Positions 8,138 through 17,333 of a stretch of 64,000 bases of DNA are shown one piece after another; positions within the stretch are counted from its first letter, which is position 1; every line of letters begins with the position of its first letter. The stretch is from positions 1 through 64,000 of the forward strand of contig JBIQHF010000017.1 in the NCBI GenBank assembly GCA_044508675.1, in the 5' to 3' direction. The notes beneath the pieces are model-generated. The model worked only from the letters and a program-made list of their open reading frames with translations. It was not told the DNA's origin and searched no databases. This DNA comes from Raineyella sp044508675 (GTDB lineage: Bacteria > Actinomycetota > Actinomycetes > Propionibacteriales > Propionibacteriaceae). The position numbers and the translations under genes were made by a program.

Positions 8138-9037
8138 TCAGCCGTCGCGCTGCAGGAGATACTCGTTGAGCCCGCGGGTCAGCCCGGCATCGACCGGGAG
8201 CGGGCGACCGTCCAGCTCGCGCACCGGTGCCGCCAGCCGGGTGCTGGAAGTGAACCAGGCCGCCTCGGCGCCGGCGAGCTCCTCGCTACGGATCGACCGG
8301 GTGCGGACCGGGATGCCCTGCTGCTCGAACCAGCGGAAGGCGTCGGCCTGCGTGGTGCCGGGCAGTACGCCGTCCTCGGCGGGCGCGGTGACCACGGTGC
8401 CGTCCAGGACGACCAGGAACGAGGATGTGGGGCCCTCCAGCACGTAGCCGTCCGAGGACAGCAGCAGCGTGTCGTCCGCACCGCGCCGCTTGGCCTCGCG
8501 GATCACCGAACGATTGATGGCGTACGACAGCGACTTGGCCCCGGCCAGCAGCCACGGCGAGGACGACATCACGTCCCGGGGCAGCCCACGGTCGAGGGTG
8601 ACGACCCGGATGCCGGTCGTCCGCTCGGGCGCGTGGTCCGGGGCGAGCATGGCGACCGCCCAGCCGGTCGGCTCGTGCTCGCCCGGCGGGTACTCCAGCC
8701 CCCGGGTGAGGATGAACTTGCAGGACGACTCCCGGCCGGGGTGGCGGTCGTCGAGTTGCTGCACCGCGGTCCGCACCGCCAGCCGGTACACGTCATGGTC
8801 CGGGGCCGGCAGGTCCATCAGCCGGGCGGAGCGGGTGAACCGGTCCAGGTGCGCCTGCAGCGCATGCACCCGCCGGTCCAGAGCCCCGGCGACCTCGAAG
8901 ATGCCGTCGCCTCGAGTGATCCCCAGGTCGTTCACCCGGACCTGGCCGTTCCCGGCGTCCACGGCCCGCAGGGCTTCGGCGGGATCCGGCCGTGCCAGAT
9001 CGGGCCGATCGATCATCACCAGCACGCTGTCGTCCAT
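8138..9037 (-). CDS. class IV aminotransferase / aminodeoxychorismate lyase-like
   Basis: A PLP fold-type IV enzyme of 299 aa. Evidence includes the N-terminal NDLGITRGDGIFEV, the PLP-lysine segment LAGAKSLSYAINRSVIREAK, the DDTLLLSSDGYVLEGPTSSF motif with the conserved E-G, and VLPGTTQ. Members are aminodeoxychorismate lyases (folate synthesis), branched-chain aminotransferases or D-amino-acid aminotransferases. The compact length and VLEGPTSS favour PabC-like activity, but the substrate cannot be fixed from sequence. The ATG has a GAGGAAGGACC ribosome-binding site. It is 107 bp downstream of the trans-sulfuration gene, and no folate partner lies nearby. Confidence 0.85.
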   Translation of the reverse strand: MDDSVLVMIDRPDLARPDPAEALRAVDAGNGQVRVNDLGITRGDGIFEVAGALDRRVHALQAHLDRFTRSARLMDLPAPDHDVYRLAVRTAVQQLDDRHPGRESSCKFILTRGLEYPPGEHEPTGWAVAMLAPDHAPERTTGIRVVTLDRGLPRDVMSSSPWLLAGAKSLSYAINRSVIREAKRRGADDTLLLSSDGYVLEGPTSSFLVVLDGTVVTAPAEDGVLPGTTQADAFRWFEQQGIPVRTRSIRSEELAGAEAAWFTSSTRLAAPVRELDGRPLPVDAGLTRGLNEYLLQRDG

Positions 9038-9144
9038 GGTCCTTCCTCGCCCGGCCGGTGCCTCCGGGTGCCAGGTGCACCGCGGCCACAGCCGGTGCCC
9101 CCATTGTCCCTCTGCGGTCGGCCGCCGTCAGGCCGGGTCCGGGA

Positions 9145-10293
9145 TCAGCCGAGGGCCCTGTCCAGGTCGGCGATCAGGTCGTCGGCATCCTCGATCCCGA
9201 CCGACAGCCGCAGCAGGTCGTCATCGACCGCCGCGGCGGTGCCCTCGACCGAGGCGTGGGTCATCGCTGCCGGGTGCTCGACCAGGGATTCGACACCGCC
9301 GAGCGACTCGGCGAGCAGGAACACCTCGGTCGAGGTGGCGACCCGCAGCGCCTCCTCGCGCCCTCCGACCAAGTGGAACGCGACCATCCCGCCGAAATCG
9401 CGCATCTGCCGGGCAGCCGTCTCGTGACCCGGGTCCTGGGCCAGACCTGGGTAGTGGACCCGGGAGACCCGCGGATGGTCGGCCAGGAAGGTGGCCACCT
9501 TCATGGCGTTCGCGCAGTGCCGGTCCATCCGGACCGCCAGCGTCTTCATGCCCCGCATCAGCAGCCAGGCATCGAAGGGGGAGGAGACGTAGCCGGCGGC
9601 GTTCTGCAGGAAACCTATCGACTCGGCCAGCCCCTCGTCGTTGACCACGATGGCGCCGCCGATCAGGTCGGAGTGTCCGCCCAGGTACTTGGTCGTCGAG
9701 TGCACCACGACATCGGCCCCCAGGGCAAGCGGGTTCTGCAGGTACGGTGAGGCGAAGGTGTTGTCGACCACGACCCGTGCGCCGAGGCCGTGTGCTTCCT
9801 CGCAGACCTGAGCCAGGTCGCACACGGTGAGGGTCGGGTTCGACGGGGATTCCACCCAGACGACCCCGCCCCCCGGTCCGGTCCCGGAGAGCGAACGGTC
9901 CAGCGCACCGGGGTCGCACGGGTCGGCCACCACCGTCTCGATCCCCCAGTCGGCGAGCACCTGGGTGAGCAGTCGGGTCGTGCCACCGTAGGCGTCGGCA
10001 CCGATGACGACACGCCCCCCCGGACGCAGGACCGTACGGAGCACCAGATCGGTCGCGGACATTCCCGAGCCGGTGATGAACGCCCGCTTGCCGTCCTCCA
10101 GCGCAGCGAGCTGGGTCGCAGCAGCATCACGGGTCGGGTTGCCCGCACGCGAGTACTCGTACCCGCCGCGCAGCACGTTCACCCCGTCCTGGACGAACGT
10201 GGAGGTCAGGTGCAGAGGGGGCACGACCGCACCGGTGGTGGGGTCGGGATCCTGACCTGCGCGGATTGCCCTGGTGCTGAAGCCGATTTCCAT
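9145..10293 (-). CDS. metB: cystathionine gamma-synthase / gamma-lyase
   Basis: A PLP-dependent trans-sulfuration enzyme of the Cys/Met metabolism family. It begins FSTRAIRAGQDPDPTTGAVV, with YEYSRAGNPTR (phosphate and substrate contacts), SGMSATDL, VVVDNTFASPYLQNPL and the PLP lysine in VVHSTTKYLGGHSDLIGG. The C-terminal SLGGVESLVEHPAAMTHA is also typical. At 382 aa it has the usual length. Gamma-synthase and gamma-lyase cannot be separated by eye; MetB is the commoner annotation for this group. The start ATG is at 10293, since upstream codons lack family similarity. No SAM or cobalamin riboswitch is seen upstream. Confidence 0.9.
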   Translation of the reverse strand: MEIGFSTRAIRAGQDPDPTTGAVVPPLHLTSTFVQDGVNVLRGGYEYSRAGNPTRDAAATQLAALEDGKRAFITGSGMSATDLVLRTVLRPGGRVVIGADAYGGTTRLLTQVLADWGIETVVADPCDPGALDRSLSGTGPGGGVVWVESPSNPTLTVCDLAQVCEEAHGLGARVVVDNTFASPYLQNPLALGADVVVHSTTKYLGGHSDLIGGAIVVNDEGLAESIGFLQNAAGYVSSPFDAWLLMRGMKTLAVRMDRHCANAMKVATFLADHPRVSRVHYPGLAQDPGHETAARQMRDFGGMVAFHLVGGREEALRVATSTEVFLLAESLGGVESLVEHPAAMTHASVEGTAAAVDDDLLRLSVGIEDADDLIADLDRALG

Positions 10294-10474
10294 GGGCCCA
10301 ACCGTACCCAGCAGGCCCGCCCCGTCCGCCGATCTGGACGCCCGCCCGAACAATCGCGCCGTACTGGGCCACCGGATCCCTTGGAAAGGCCCTCCCGAGT
10401 GGTTAACCTGCGGGTGGAAACCGGCGCCAGCGCTGTCTCCCTGTTTCCAGACTCTTCGAGCGACGGGACCAGCC

Positions 10475-10747
10475 ATGCCGAAAATCGTGCACCAAACAGA
10501 TGCCGCCCGCTACGAGGCCATCCTCGATGGCACGGTCGTCGGGGTCTTGCGGTACTCGCTGACCGGCAAGAAGATGATCATCGAGCACACCGAGACCACC
10601 ATGGACCTGCGCGGACGGGGCATCGCCCGGCGACTCACCAGGTTTGCCTTCGACGACGCCCGGATGCGCGGCCTGGTGGTGGACCCGAAGTGCTCGTTCG
10701 CCAAGCGCTTCGTGGACCAGCACCCCGAGTACAGCGACGTCCTCTGA
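10475..10747 (+). CDS. small GNAT-type acetyltransferase (YjdJ-like)
   Basis: A 90-aa single-domain N-acetyltransferase. It has MDLRGRGIARRLTRFAFDDA (the acetyl-CoA P-loop with R/GxxGxG character) and the signature CSFAKRFVDQHPEYSDVL at the C-terminus. This matches the minimal YjdJ/GNAT group, whose substrates are unknown. The ATG at 10475 is chosen because upstream codons are not family-like. It is divergent from metB over 181 bp and convergent with dprA. Confidence 0.88.
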   Translation: MPKIVHQTDAARYEAILDGTVVGVLRYSLTGKKMIIEHTETTMDLRGRGIARRLTRFAFDDARMRGLVVDPKCSFAKRFVDQHPEYSDVL

Positions 10748-10753
10748 CCGACC

Positions 10754-10785
10754 CCGCCCGGCCTGGCCCCTACCAAACCGGGCGG
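10754..10785. terminator. short hairpin between GNAT gene and dprA
   Basis: An 8-bp perfect stem pairs CCGCCCGG (10754-10761) with CCGGGCGG (10778-10785) over a 16-nt loop. Its position between convergent stops suggests a shared terminator. There is no T run. Confidence 0.45.
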
Positions 10786-10791
10786 ACCCGC

Positions 10792-11955
10792 TCAGGCCGG
10801 GCGGATCAGGTGGCGGTGGGTCAACTGCCACTGCCCCACCTGGTTCTCGGCCACCAGACCCTTCACGTCCAGCGACTCCAGGTCTGCCGCACAGCGCGAC
10901 AGGGGCAGTGCGGCACGCAATGACAGCTCCTCCAGACCGATGGCACCGCGCGCGGGGAACGCCTCCAGCACCGTCCGCTCGCTTTCCGACAACAGGTCGA
11001 TCGGTGCCGGCGGCTCCTGGTGACCGAACAGGGTGTCCTCACCGACCGGCGACAGCAGTGCCCGGATGTCGTCCAGCGAGGAGACCAGCTCCGCCTCGTG
11101 GTCCCGAATCAGCCGGTTCGGTGTGACGGACAGGGCCGAGGTCACCGGCCCCGGCACAGCCATGATCGGTCGGCCGCAATTCGCCGCCCAGGTCACCGTA
11201 TTGCGGGCCCCCGACCGATACGCCGCCTCCACGATCAGGGTGGCCCGCGACAGTGCGGCGATGAGGCGGTTCCGGGCCAGGAAACGCAGCCGGGTCGGGT
11301 GCTCGCCCGGCGCCAACTCGGAGACGATCATCCCTCGCCGAAGCACCGAGTCCAGCAGCCCGCTGTGCGCAGCCGGGTACACCCGGTCGACACCACAGGC
11401 CAGCACCGCGACGGTCACCGGGTCGGTGCGTCGAGTGCTGAGTGCGCCGCGGTGCGAGGCCGCGTCGATCCCGTACGCCGCCCCGGACACCACGGGGATA
11501 CCGCTGTCGACCAGGTCGTGGCCGAGCTCCAGGGCCACGTGTTCCCCGTACGCAGTCGAGGCCCGGGAGCCGACCATCGCCACGCCTCGGCCAGCCACCT
11601 CGTGGACACCGACGGCTCCCCGCACCCACAGGCCCAGGGGTGCCCCGGTGCGACCCTGGACCGGCTCGCAGCCGGCGAGGACATCCAGCTGCGTCGGCCA
11701 CTCCTGGTCACCCGGGACCAGGAACCGGGCGCCGCTGTCGCGCGTACGCTCGATGGCCGCCCCCAGGTCGAACGCCCGGGCCCGCGGCGCCCAGCGGCTC
11801 CGTGACCTTGGGTCGGTGAGGCGGCGCCAGACCTCCTCGACCCCGAAGGTTGCCACCATCCGCCCCAGCTCGGGGTCCCCCGGCTCGATCACGTGCGCCA
11901 GCGCCAGGCGGGTGCTGCGCTCCCCGTCCCAATGCGGGTCGTCGGGCCACTCCAT
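10792..11955 (-). CDS. dprA: DNA processing protein DprA
   Basis: DprA loads RecA on incoming single-stranded DNA during transformation and is widely conserved even in organisms not known to be competent. The Rossmann-like core is present: AMVGSRASTAYGEHVALEL, SGAAYGIDAASHRGAL, AVLACGVDRVYP, then RFLARNRLIAALS and RSGARNTV. A winged-helix-like C-terminal domain follows. At 387 aa it has a normal length. The ATG at 11955 overlaps the yifB stop as TGATG, so it is translationally coupled. It forms the end of the rplS-to-dprA block. Confidence 0.95.
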   Translation of the reverse strand: MEWPDDPHWDGERSTRLALAHVIEPGDPELGRMVATFGVEEVWRRLTDPRSRSRWAPRARAFDLGAAIERTRDSGARFLVPGDQEWPTQLDVLAGCEPVQGRTGAPLGLWVRGAVGVHEVAGRGVAMVGSRASTAYGEHVALELGHDLVDSGIPVVSGAAYGIDAASHRGALSTRRTDPVTVAVLACGVDRVYPAAHSGLLDSVLRRGMIVSELAPGEHPTRLRFLARNRLIAALSRATLIVEAAYRSGARNTVTWAANCGRPIMAVPGPVTSALSVTPNRLIRDHEAELVSSLDDIRALLSPVGEDTLFGHQEPPAPIDLLSESERTVLEAFPARGAIGLEELSLRAALPLSRCAADLESLDVKGLVAENQVGQWQLTHRHLIRPA

Positions 11956-13550
11956 CACGCGCTCCCCGGCAACGCGTGGGTGTCGCCCCGGCGGAACGCC
12001 AGGGCCATCTTCAGGTCCTCCTGGTCGGGCACGTCGTGCCCCGCCAGGTCAGCCAGTGTCCAGGCGATTCGCAACGTGCGCTCCACCCCACGGTTGGAGA
12101 GGAGCCCGCGCATCATCGCCTGGTCCAGCAGGTCGGTCGACTCGGGCAGCGGGAGTCGGGTCCGTAGATACGTGCCGGGCACCTCGCTGTTGGTGCTCCA
12201 GTGGGTCCCGCGCAAACGTCGGCGTTGCCGGTCCCGTGCCGCGACGACCCGGGCCGCGATCACCTCCGTCGCCTCCGGTGGAGGAAGCTGGGCGCCGAGC
12301 GCCAGGTAGGCCGACGGTGGCGGTGTCATCCGCACGGTGATGTCGATCCGGTCCCGCAGCGGTCCCGAGATCCGTCCCCGATACCGTCGCACCACGGTCG
12401 GGGAGCACCGGCATTCGCGCCCCGGCACCCCAGAGTTCCCGCACGGGCACGGATTGGTGGCGAGGACGAGCTGGAAGCGGGACGGGTAGCGGGCTTCGCC
12501 ATGGGAGCGGGCCAGCAGCACCTCCCCGGCCTCCAGTGGCGTCCGCAGGGCGTCGAGGACGATCGGGGAGAACTCTGCGGCCTCGTCGAGGAACAGGATG
12601 CCCCCGTGTGCCCGGGAGACCGCCCCGGGGCGGGCGATCCGGGCTCCCCCACCGACCATGGCCGCGACCGAGCAGGAGTGGTGTGGCGCGGCGAACGGGG
12701 GTCGCCGGTCCAGGCTGTGCACCGGTTCGCCGAGCAGTGAGGCCACCGCTGCGACCTGGAGCGCCTCGGGCACCTCGAGCTCGGGCAGCAGCCCCGGCAT
12801 GCGGGAGGCGATGAGCGTCTTCCCGATCCCCGGTGGTCCGCTGAGCATCAGGTGGTGGCCCCCGGCCGCAGCGATCTCGGCGGCCCACCTGGCCTCCCGC
12901 TGCCCGACCACGTCGGCGAAGTCCGGCCCAGCGGTGGAGGCGACGGCGGCAGGCGCGGGCTCGCCCTCGAGCCCCACCAGCACGGGCCGTCCCTGCAGGA
13001 GTGCCACCAGGTCGGCCAAGGTGCCCACGGTGCGGACCTCGATGCCCTCGACGAGGGAGGCCTCGGCCGCCTGCCCCCGGGGCACCACGACTTTCCGGTG
13101 TCCCAGGGCCCTGGCCGCCAGGACCGCAGGCAGCAGTCCCCGGACCCGCCGCACCCGGCCGTCGAGGCCCAGCTCACCCAACAGGACCATCCGGCGTGTG
13201 GCGGGCTCCGGTACGGTCCCGGCCGCGGCGAGAACCGCCGCGGCGATCGCCAGGTCGTGATGGGACCCGGCCTTGGGCAGGCTGGCCGGAGTCAGGTTGA
13301 TGGTGAGGGACGTGGCGGGCCAGGACAGCCCGGTGGCCGCCACCGCGGCCTTGCAGCGGTCCCTGGCCTCGTAGACCGCCGTGTCGGGCAGACCCACCAT
13401 GATCGTCCTGGGCAGGCCCGACGAGATCATCGCCTCGACCTCCACCTCCTGGCCGTCCATCCCGATCAGGGCGATCGAGTGCGCGACAGCCGTTCGGGGT
13501 CGGGGCGGGGCGTGGTGGGCCGGCAGCGAGACGTCCGGCCGGGTGGTCAT
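11955..13550 (-). CDS. yifB: YifB family Mg chelatase-like AAA ATPase (ComM type)
   Basis: An AAA+ ATPase related to ComM, a branch-migration helicase in natural transformation. An N-terminal Lon-like ChlI domain starts at about residue 25. Walker A is LSGPPGIGKTLIASRMPG, Walker B is ILFLDEAAEF, and a zinc-binding cysteine cluster is NPCPCGNSGVPGRECRCS. The C-terminus is PDQEDLKMALAFR. At 531 aa it is full length. It overlaps both neighbours by a few bases (yraN ATGA at the 5' end, dprA TGATG at the 3' end), indicating tight coupling. Confidence 0.95.
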   Translation of the reverse strand: MTTRPDVSLPAHHAPPRPRTAVAHSIALIGMDGQEVEVEAMISSGLPRTIMVGLPDTAVYEARDRCKAAVAATGLSWPATSLTINLTPASLPKAGSHHDLAIAAAVLAAAGTVPEPATRRMVLLGELGLDGRVRRVRGLLPAVLAARALGHRKVVVPRGQAAEASLVEGIEVRTVGTLADLVALLQGRPVLVGLEGEPAPAAVASTAGPDFADVVGQREARWAAEIAAAGGHHLMLSGPPGIGKTLIASRMPGLLPELEVPEALQVAAVASLLGEPVHSLDRRPPFAAPHHSCSVAAMVGGGARIARPGAVSRAHGGILFLDEAAEFSPIVLDALRTPLEAGEVLLARSHGEARYPSRFQLVLATNPCPCGNSGVPGRECRCSPTVVRRYRGRISGPLRDRIDITVRMTPPPSAYLALGAQLPPPEATEVIAARVVAARDRQRRRLRGTHWSTNSEVPGTYLRTRLPLPESTDLLDQAMMRGLLSNRGVERTLRIAWTLADLAGHDVPDQEDLKMALAFRRGDTHALPGSA

Positions 13551-13933
13551 GCTATCCCTCGCAGGTGGGTCAATTGCGGCTCGCGGTCACCGGTGACCAC
13601 GATGCCGATGGCATCGAACCGGATCAGCTCGGCGCCGACCCGCCGCTGGGCCAGATAGGCCGTGGTGACTGCGCGGATCCGGGCGACCTTCGCCGGTGTG
13701 ATGGCCTCCAGCGGGTCGCCGAAGTCGCGGCCGACCCGGGTCTTGACCTCGCAGACCACCAGGACGGTCCCGTCGTCAGGGTCCTCCTCGAGGGCGATGA
13801 TGTCGACCTCACCGGCGCGGCATCGCCAGTTCCGCTCGAGCACGACCATTCCGGCCAGCTCGAGCACTTCCACGGCCAGGTCCTCACCCCAGTGGGCGAG
13901 GGCCTGCCGGTCCTGCTGCTGTTGCACATCCAT
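13547..13933 (-). CDS. yraN: YraN/UPF0102 family nuclease-like protein
   Basis: A small Holliday-junction-resolvase-like fold with the PD-(D/E)XK signature: RNWRCRAGEVDIIALE then VVCEVKTRVGRDFGDP. That gives the E-x-D...ExK catalytic pattern. At 128 aa it is normal. The start at ATG 13933 is chosen because GGAGG lies 8 nt upstream; a GTG 9 nt earlier overlaps that site. It overlaps yifB (ATGA). The function is unproven; its constant placement with yifB and dprA suggests DNA processing. Confidence 0.9.
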   Translation of the reverse strand: MDVQQQQDRQALAHWGEDLAVEVLELAGMVVLERNWRCRAGEVDIIALEEDPDDGTVLVVCEVKTRVGRDFGDPLEAITPAKVARIRAVTTAYLAQRRVGAELIRFDAIGIVVTGDREPQLTHLRGIA

Positions 13934-14042
13934 GCTCCACACCTCCGACAGGAGGGTGGTACGTCACCGTACGGGATCGGCTTCGCCCGCACCGGCTGTG
14001 GACGGCCCTCCCGGACCGGGGCCGGCCTGTGGACGGCAGTGG

Positions 14043-14351
14043 TCAGGGACGGGGCACGTTGAGGTCGGAGTGGTCGATCTCCTCGATCGACACGTCCCGG
14101 AAGGTGAGCACCTTGGCGCTCTTCACGAAGCGGGCCGGGCGATACATGTCCCACACCCACGCATCGGCCATCGAGACCTCGTAGTAGACGTCGCCGCCCT
14201 CGGTGCGGACCTTCAGGTCGACGGCGTTGCACAAGTAGAAGCGTCGCTCCGTCTCCACGGCATAGGTGAAGATCTCGACCACAGCCTTGTACTCCTTGTA
14301 CAGCTGCAGCTCGAGGTCGCTCTCGTACTGTTCCAGGTCCTCAGCGCTCAT
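14043..14351 (-). CDS. DUF2469 family protein
   Basis: A 102-aa actinobacterial protein of unknown function, recognised by MSAEDLEQYESDLELQLYKE, FTYAVETERRFYLCNAV and DAWVWDMYRPARF. In M. tuberculosis the homologue (Rv2901c) is also next to rnhB. It overlaps the rnhB stop as ATGA. The charged N-terminus looks helical or coiled-coil, the rest is beta-rich, and no catalytic motif is visible. Confidence 0.92.
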   Translation of the reverse strand: MSAEDLEQYESDLELQLYKEYKAVVEIFTYAVETERRFYLCNAVDLKVRTEGGDVYYEVSMADAWVWDMYRPARFVKSAKVLTFRDVSIEEIDHSDLNVPRP

Positions 14352-14995
14352 CGTGGAGCCAGCCTAGCCGCGCGTCTGACGTTGTCATAGCTCAGGCGAT
14401 GCTCCGGGCAGGGGCCGAGCCGGTCCAGGGCCTCCTGGTGGACTCGGGTGGTGTATCCCTTGTGCTGGGCGAAGCCGTAGCCCGGATGGACGGCATCCAT
14501 GTCGACCATGATCCGGTCCCTGGTCACCTTGGCCACCACCGAGGCCGCCGCGACGCAGGCGGCAACCCGGTCGCCCTTCCAGAGGGCGAGCCCGGGGACG
14601 CCGAGCCCATCGACCGCGAACCCGTCGGTCAGGCAGTACCGGGCCGGCACGTCGAGCCGCAGCAGCGCTCGACGCAGGGCCTCGATGTTGGCCCGCTGCA
14701 GGCCCCGCTGGTCGCATTCGGCCGGTGGGAGGCAGACCGCCGCCCAGGCCACGGCCCGCTCGCGGATCAGGTCGTACATCATGTCGCGCTGGCGGGGGGT
14801 CATGAGCTTGGAGTCGCGCAGACCGGGCAGTTCGGCGCCGGCACTGTCGTCGAGGATGACCGCTGCCGCGACCAAGGGCCCGGCACAGGCACCGCGGCCG
14901 GCCTCGTCGGCACCGGCGACCGGACCGAACCCTCCGGCCACCAGCGCCCGTTCGTAGGCGTAGAGGTCGGGGAGGACGGGGGCGGTGGCAGCCAT
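14348..14995 (-). CDS. rnhB: ribonuclease HII
   Basis: Cleaves the RNA strand of RNA-DNA hybrids and removes misincorporated ribonucleotides. The motif GADEAGRGACAGPLVAAAV gives the D-E catalytic pair, LRDSKLMTPRQR follows, and VVAKVTRDRIMVDMDAVHPGYGF carries the late catalytic aspartate. At 215 aa it is normal. The start at ATG 14995 overlaps the lepB stop (TGATG). A longer frame to 15517 is only lepB read in another frame. Confidence 0.96.
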   Translation of the reverse strand: MAATAPVLPDLYAYERALVAGGFGPVAGADEAGRGACAGPLVAAAVILDDSAGAELPGLRDSKLMTPRQRDMMYDLIRERAVAWAAVCLPPAECDQRGLQRANIEALRRALLRLDVPARYCLTDGFAVDGLGVPGLALWKGDRVAACVAAASVVAKVTRDRIMVDMDAVHPGYGFAQHKGYTTRVHQEALDRLGPCPEHRLSYDNVRRAARLAPR

Positions 14996-15765
14996 CAGCA
15001 GGAGACGCCGGCTGGCTCGATCACCGGCTGGGCCGGAGCCGGCCCGGTCGGGTCGGGCACGCCCGCGAACGCGGACTGCGCCGGTAGCAGCCCGGTACGG
15101 TCGAAGGGAGCGAAGATCGCCCAGCCGACACCGGCCACGTCCTGGATCGGGACGAAGGCATCCTCGCCGACCGGCCGGCCGGGCACGGTGTCTGAGAGGT
15201 GGCAGCGGGAGTCGGCACTGGCGTTGCGATGGTCGCCCATGACGAACAGGCGTCCCTCGGGAACCACGACGCGGAACTGGGTGTCGGAGGGGGCGACCTG
15301 CTCGCCCTCCTCGGAGCGGTAGAGGTAGGCCTTCTCGTCGAGCGCGAAGCCGTTGACGGTGAGGCGGCCCTCGCTGTCGCAACACACCACGGTGTCGCCG
15401 GGCATCCCGATGATGCGCTTGATCAAATAGTTCTCGGAGGTGTCGGGCAGCAGCCCGACGAATTCCAGGGCCTGTCCGATGCCCGTTCGCTCGACCATGG
15501 GATGCGGGCCGAGCCACCCACCCGAATCACGGAACACCACGATGTCGCCGCGGTCCGCCTCGGTGATCTTCTCCGCGATGACGCGGTCACCGACGTTCAG
15601 GGTGTGCTCCATCGAGCCGGACGGAATGATGAACATCTGTCCGACGAAATGCTGGAGAACCGCGGAGACGACGAGAGCGCCGAAAAGCACGATGATGGCT
15701 TCCCTGACACCCCGCCAGATGCGTTCCGCCCGGGTGGGCGGGAACTCGCTATTCTTCTTCTCCAC
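14995..15765 (-). CDS. lepB: signal peptidase I
   Basis: Membrane-bound serine-lysine protease that removes signal peptides. A single N-terminal membrane segment (AIIVLFGALVVSAVLQHFV, about 24-42) precedes IIPSGSMEHTLNVGD with the nucleophile serine. LIKRIIGMPGDTV carries the catalytic lysine and FVMGDHRNASADSR is box E. The protein ends in a Pro/Ala-rich tail with a terminal Cys. At 256 aa it is typical. The GTG start at 15765 has a GAGAGGA element rather far upstream. It lies 81 bp after rplS, as in other actinobacteria. Confidence 0.95.
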   Translation of the reverse strand: MEKKNSEFPPTRAERIWRGVREAIIVLFGALVVSAVLQHFVGQMFIIPSGSMEHTLNVGDRVIAEKITEADRGDIVVFRDSGGWLGPHPMVERTGIGQALEFVGLLPDTSENYLIKRIIGMPGDTVVCCDSEGRLTVNGFALDEKAYLYRSEEGEQVAPSDTQFRVVVPEGRLFVMGDHRNASADSRCHLSDTVPGRPVGEDAFVPIQDVAGVGWAIFAPFDRTGLLPAQSAFAGVPDPTGPAPAQPVIEPAGVSC

Positions 15766-15846
15766 GGTGATGGGATTCCTCTCCCGGGCGCAATGGACGA
15801 TCGACGCCGATAGTACGCCCGGGGTCGGATATTCCGCTGAAGCGCG

Positions 15847-16197
15847 TCAGTTCGAGCGCTTCTCCTTGATCTTGGCAGCCTTGCCACGACGGTCACGCAG
15901 GTAGTACAGCTTCGCGCGACGCACGTCACCGCGGCGGTCGACCTCGATCTTGTCGATGATGGGGCTGTGCACCGGGAAGGTACGCTCCACGCCCACACCG
16001 AAGCTCACCTTGCGCACGACGAAGGTCTCGCGCAGGCCGTCGCCGGCGCGAGCGATCACGACGCCCGCGAAGACCTGGATCCGGGAGCGGGTGCCCTCGA
16101 CGACCTTCACGTGGACCTTCACCGAATCGCCCGCACGGAAGTCCGGGACGTCGTCGCGCAGGGAGGCGGCGTCAACCGCATCAATCAGCTTGCTCAT
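15847..16197 (-). CDS. rplS: 50S ribosomal protein L19
   Basis: Large-subunit protein at the 30S-50S interface. VPDFRAGDSVKVHVKVVEGTR, RIQVFAGVVIAR and GVGVERTFPVHSP are hallmark L19 segments, with a basic C-terminus. At 116 aa it has the standard length. Two ATGs lie in tandem; 16197 is preferred because GAGGA then sits 6 nt upstream. It starts the rplS-lepB-rnhB-DUF2469-yraN-yifB-dprA series. The 204-bp upstream region contains no clear gene and probably holds the promoter and leader. Confidence 0.97.
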   Translation of the reverse strand: MSKLIDAVDAASLRDDVPDFRAGDSVKVHVKVVEGTRSRIQVFAGVVIARAGDGLRETFVVRKVSFGVGVERTFPVHSPIIDKIEVDRRGDVRRAKLYYLRDRRGKAAKIKEKRSN

Positions 16198-16401
16198 CAT
16201 TGTTCCTCGCCGGTGCCACAGGCCACCTTGCAGTCGGATCCGATATCAGCCCCCACGTTGCGGGCGACCCCCCTGTGGCGGGAGCCGCAGACCGTACGGG
16301 CACAGCAGACCATCCTGCCACAACCGGGCAGCGCGGCCCAAATCAACGGGTCGCTCCACACACCATGGCAGCGGATCCTGCAGGCAGGACCCCGGCGGTC
16401 G

Positions 16402-17247
16402 TCAGGCGAGCCGTCGGACCCCGGGCAGATCGACCACGCGGTTGTCGAGGACCGGCAGGTCACGCCGGGCCGCCACGGCCAGGCCCGGGTCGATGTCGTG
16501 CAGCAACAGGCCGGGTGCGTCCCCCAGTTCGGCGACGATCGTCCCGGCGGGGTCGATGACCAGCGAGTGTCCCACACCCATCGGGGCCTTCGTGGGCTCG
16601 CCGGGAGTCGTGCCGGCCGGTGCGGCCTGGCCGCAGGCCAGCACCCAGCTGGTGGTGTCCATGGCGCGCGCCCGGCAGGCGAGGCGCCACTGGTCGAGTT
16701 TGCCGGGCCCGTCCTGCCAGGAGGCGATCACGACGTGGGTGGTCGCCCCCGCCACGGCCAGCGCCGTGTACAGCGCAGGGAAGCGTACGTCGTAGCAGAT
16801 CGACAGGCCGACCATCGTGCCGCCGGTGCGCGCCGGCACGCTGACGACGCACGGGGTCTCCCCGGGCTCGACCGTACGGGACTCCTGGAAGCCGTAGGCA
16901 TCGAACAGGTGGACCTTGTCGTAGCCATCGTGGATTCCGCGGCCGGTGACCAGCAGCGTATTGCGGATCCGTGGCCGGCCGGCCCCTGACGGCCCCCCGG
17001 GGGTGAACATGCCGGCCATCACGACCAGGTCGTGTTCGACGGCCAGGGCCGCGACCTGCTGGGCCCAGGGACCGTCCAGTGGCTCGGTGATCCCGCGGAG
17101 TGAGTCGCCGAAGGCCTTCATGGTCGCTTCCGGGAAGACGACCAGGTCGGCCCCCGATTCGGCGGCCGCAGCGACCCGGTTCGCGACCTGGGCCAGGTTC
17201 TCGGACGGATCAGGTCCCGCAGTGAGCTGGGCGAGGGCGATGCGCAT
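16402..17247 (-). CDS. carbon-nitrogen hydrolase (nitrilase superfamily)
   Basis: An alpha-beta-beta-alpha sandwich amidase. The catalytic triad is visible as Glu in DLVVFPEATM, Lys in GYDKVHLFDAYGF and Cys in GLSICYDVRFPALY. Members hydrolyse amides such as omega-amides or deaminated glutathione; the substrate here is not known. The 281-aa length fits. The start at ATG 17247 is chosen because the family begins right there (MRIALAQL). It lies between sdhB and rplS on the same strand, separated from sdhB by a strong terminator, so it is probably transcribed independently. Confidence 0.92.
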   Translation of the reverse strand: MRIALAQLTAGPDPSENLAQVANRVAAAAESGADLVVFPEATMKAFGDSLRGITEPLDGPWAQQVAALAVEHDLVVMAGMFTPGGPSGAGRPRIRNTLLVTGRGIHDGYDKVHLFDAYGFQESRTVEPGETPCVVSVPARTGGTMVGLSICYDVRFPALYTALAVAGATTHVVIASWQDGPGKLDQWRLACRARAMDTTSWVLACGQAAPAGTTPGEPTKAPMGVGHSLVIDPAGTIVAELGDAPGLLLHDIDPGLAVAARRDLPVLDNRVVDLPGVRRLA

Positions 17248-17333
17248 GCGTCCACCGTAGGCGAACAGCCACCACTGCACGAGGACGGGAGGCACCGGCC
17301 CCGGAAGGCGGGCAGGGGCCCGGCAGGCACGAA

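Noticed and set aside
10294..10474. SAM or cobalamin riboswitch upstream of the trans-sulfuration gene
   Set aside because: No characteristic conserved boxes or paired stems are recognisable in the 181-bp spacer.
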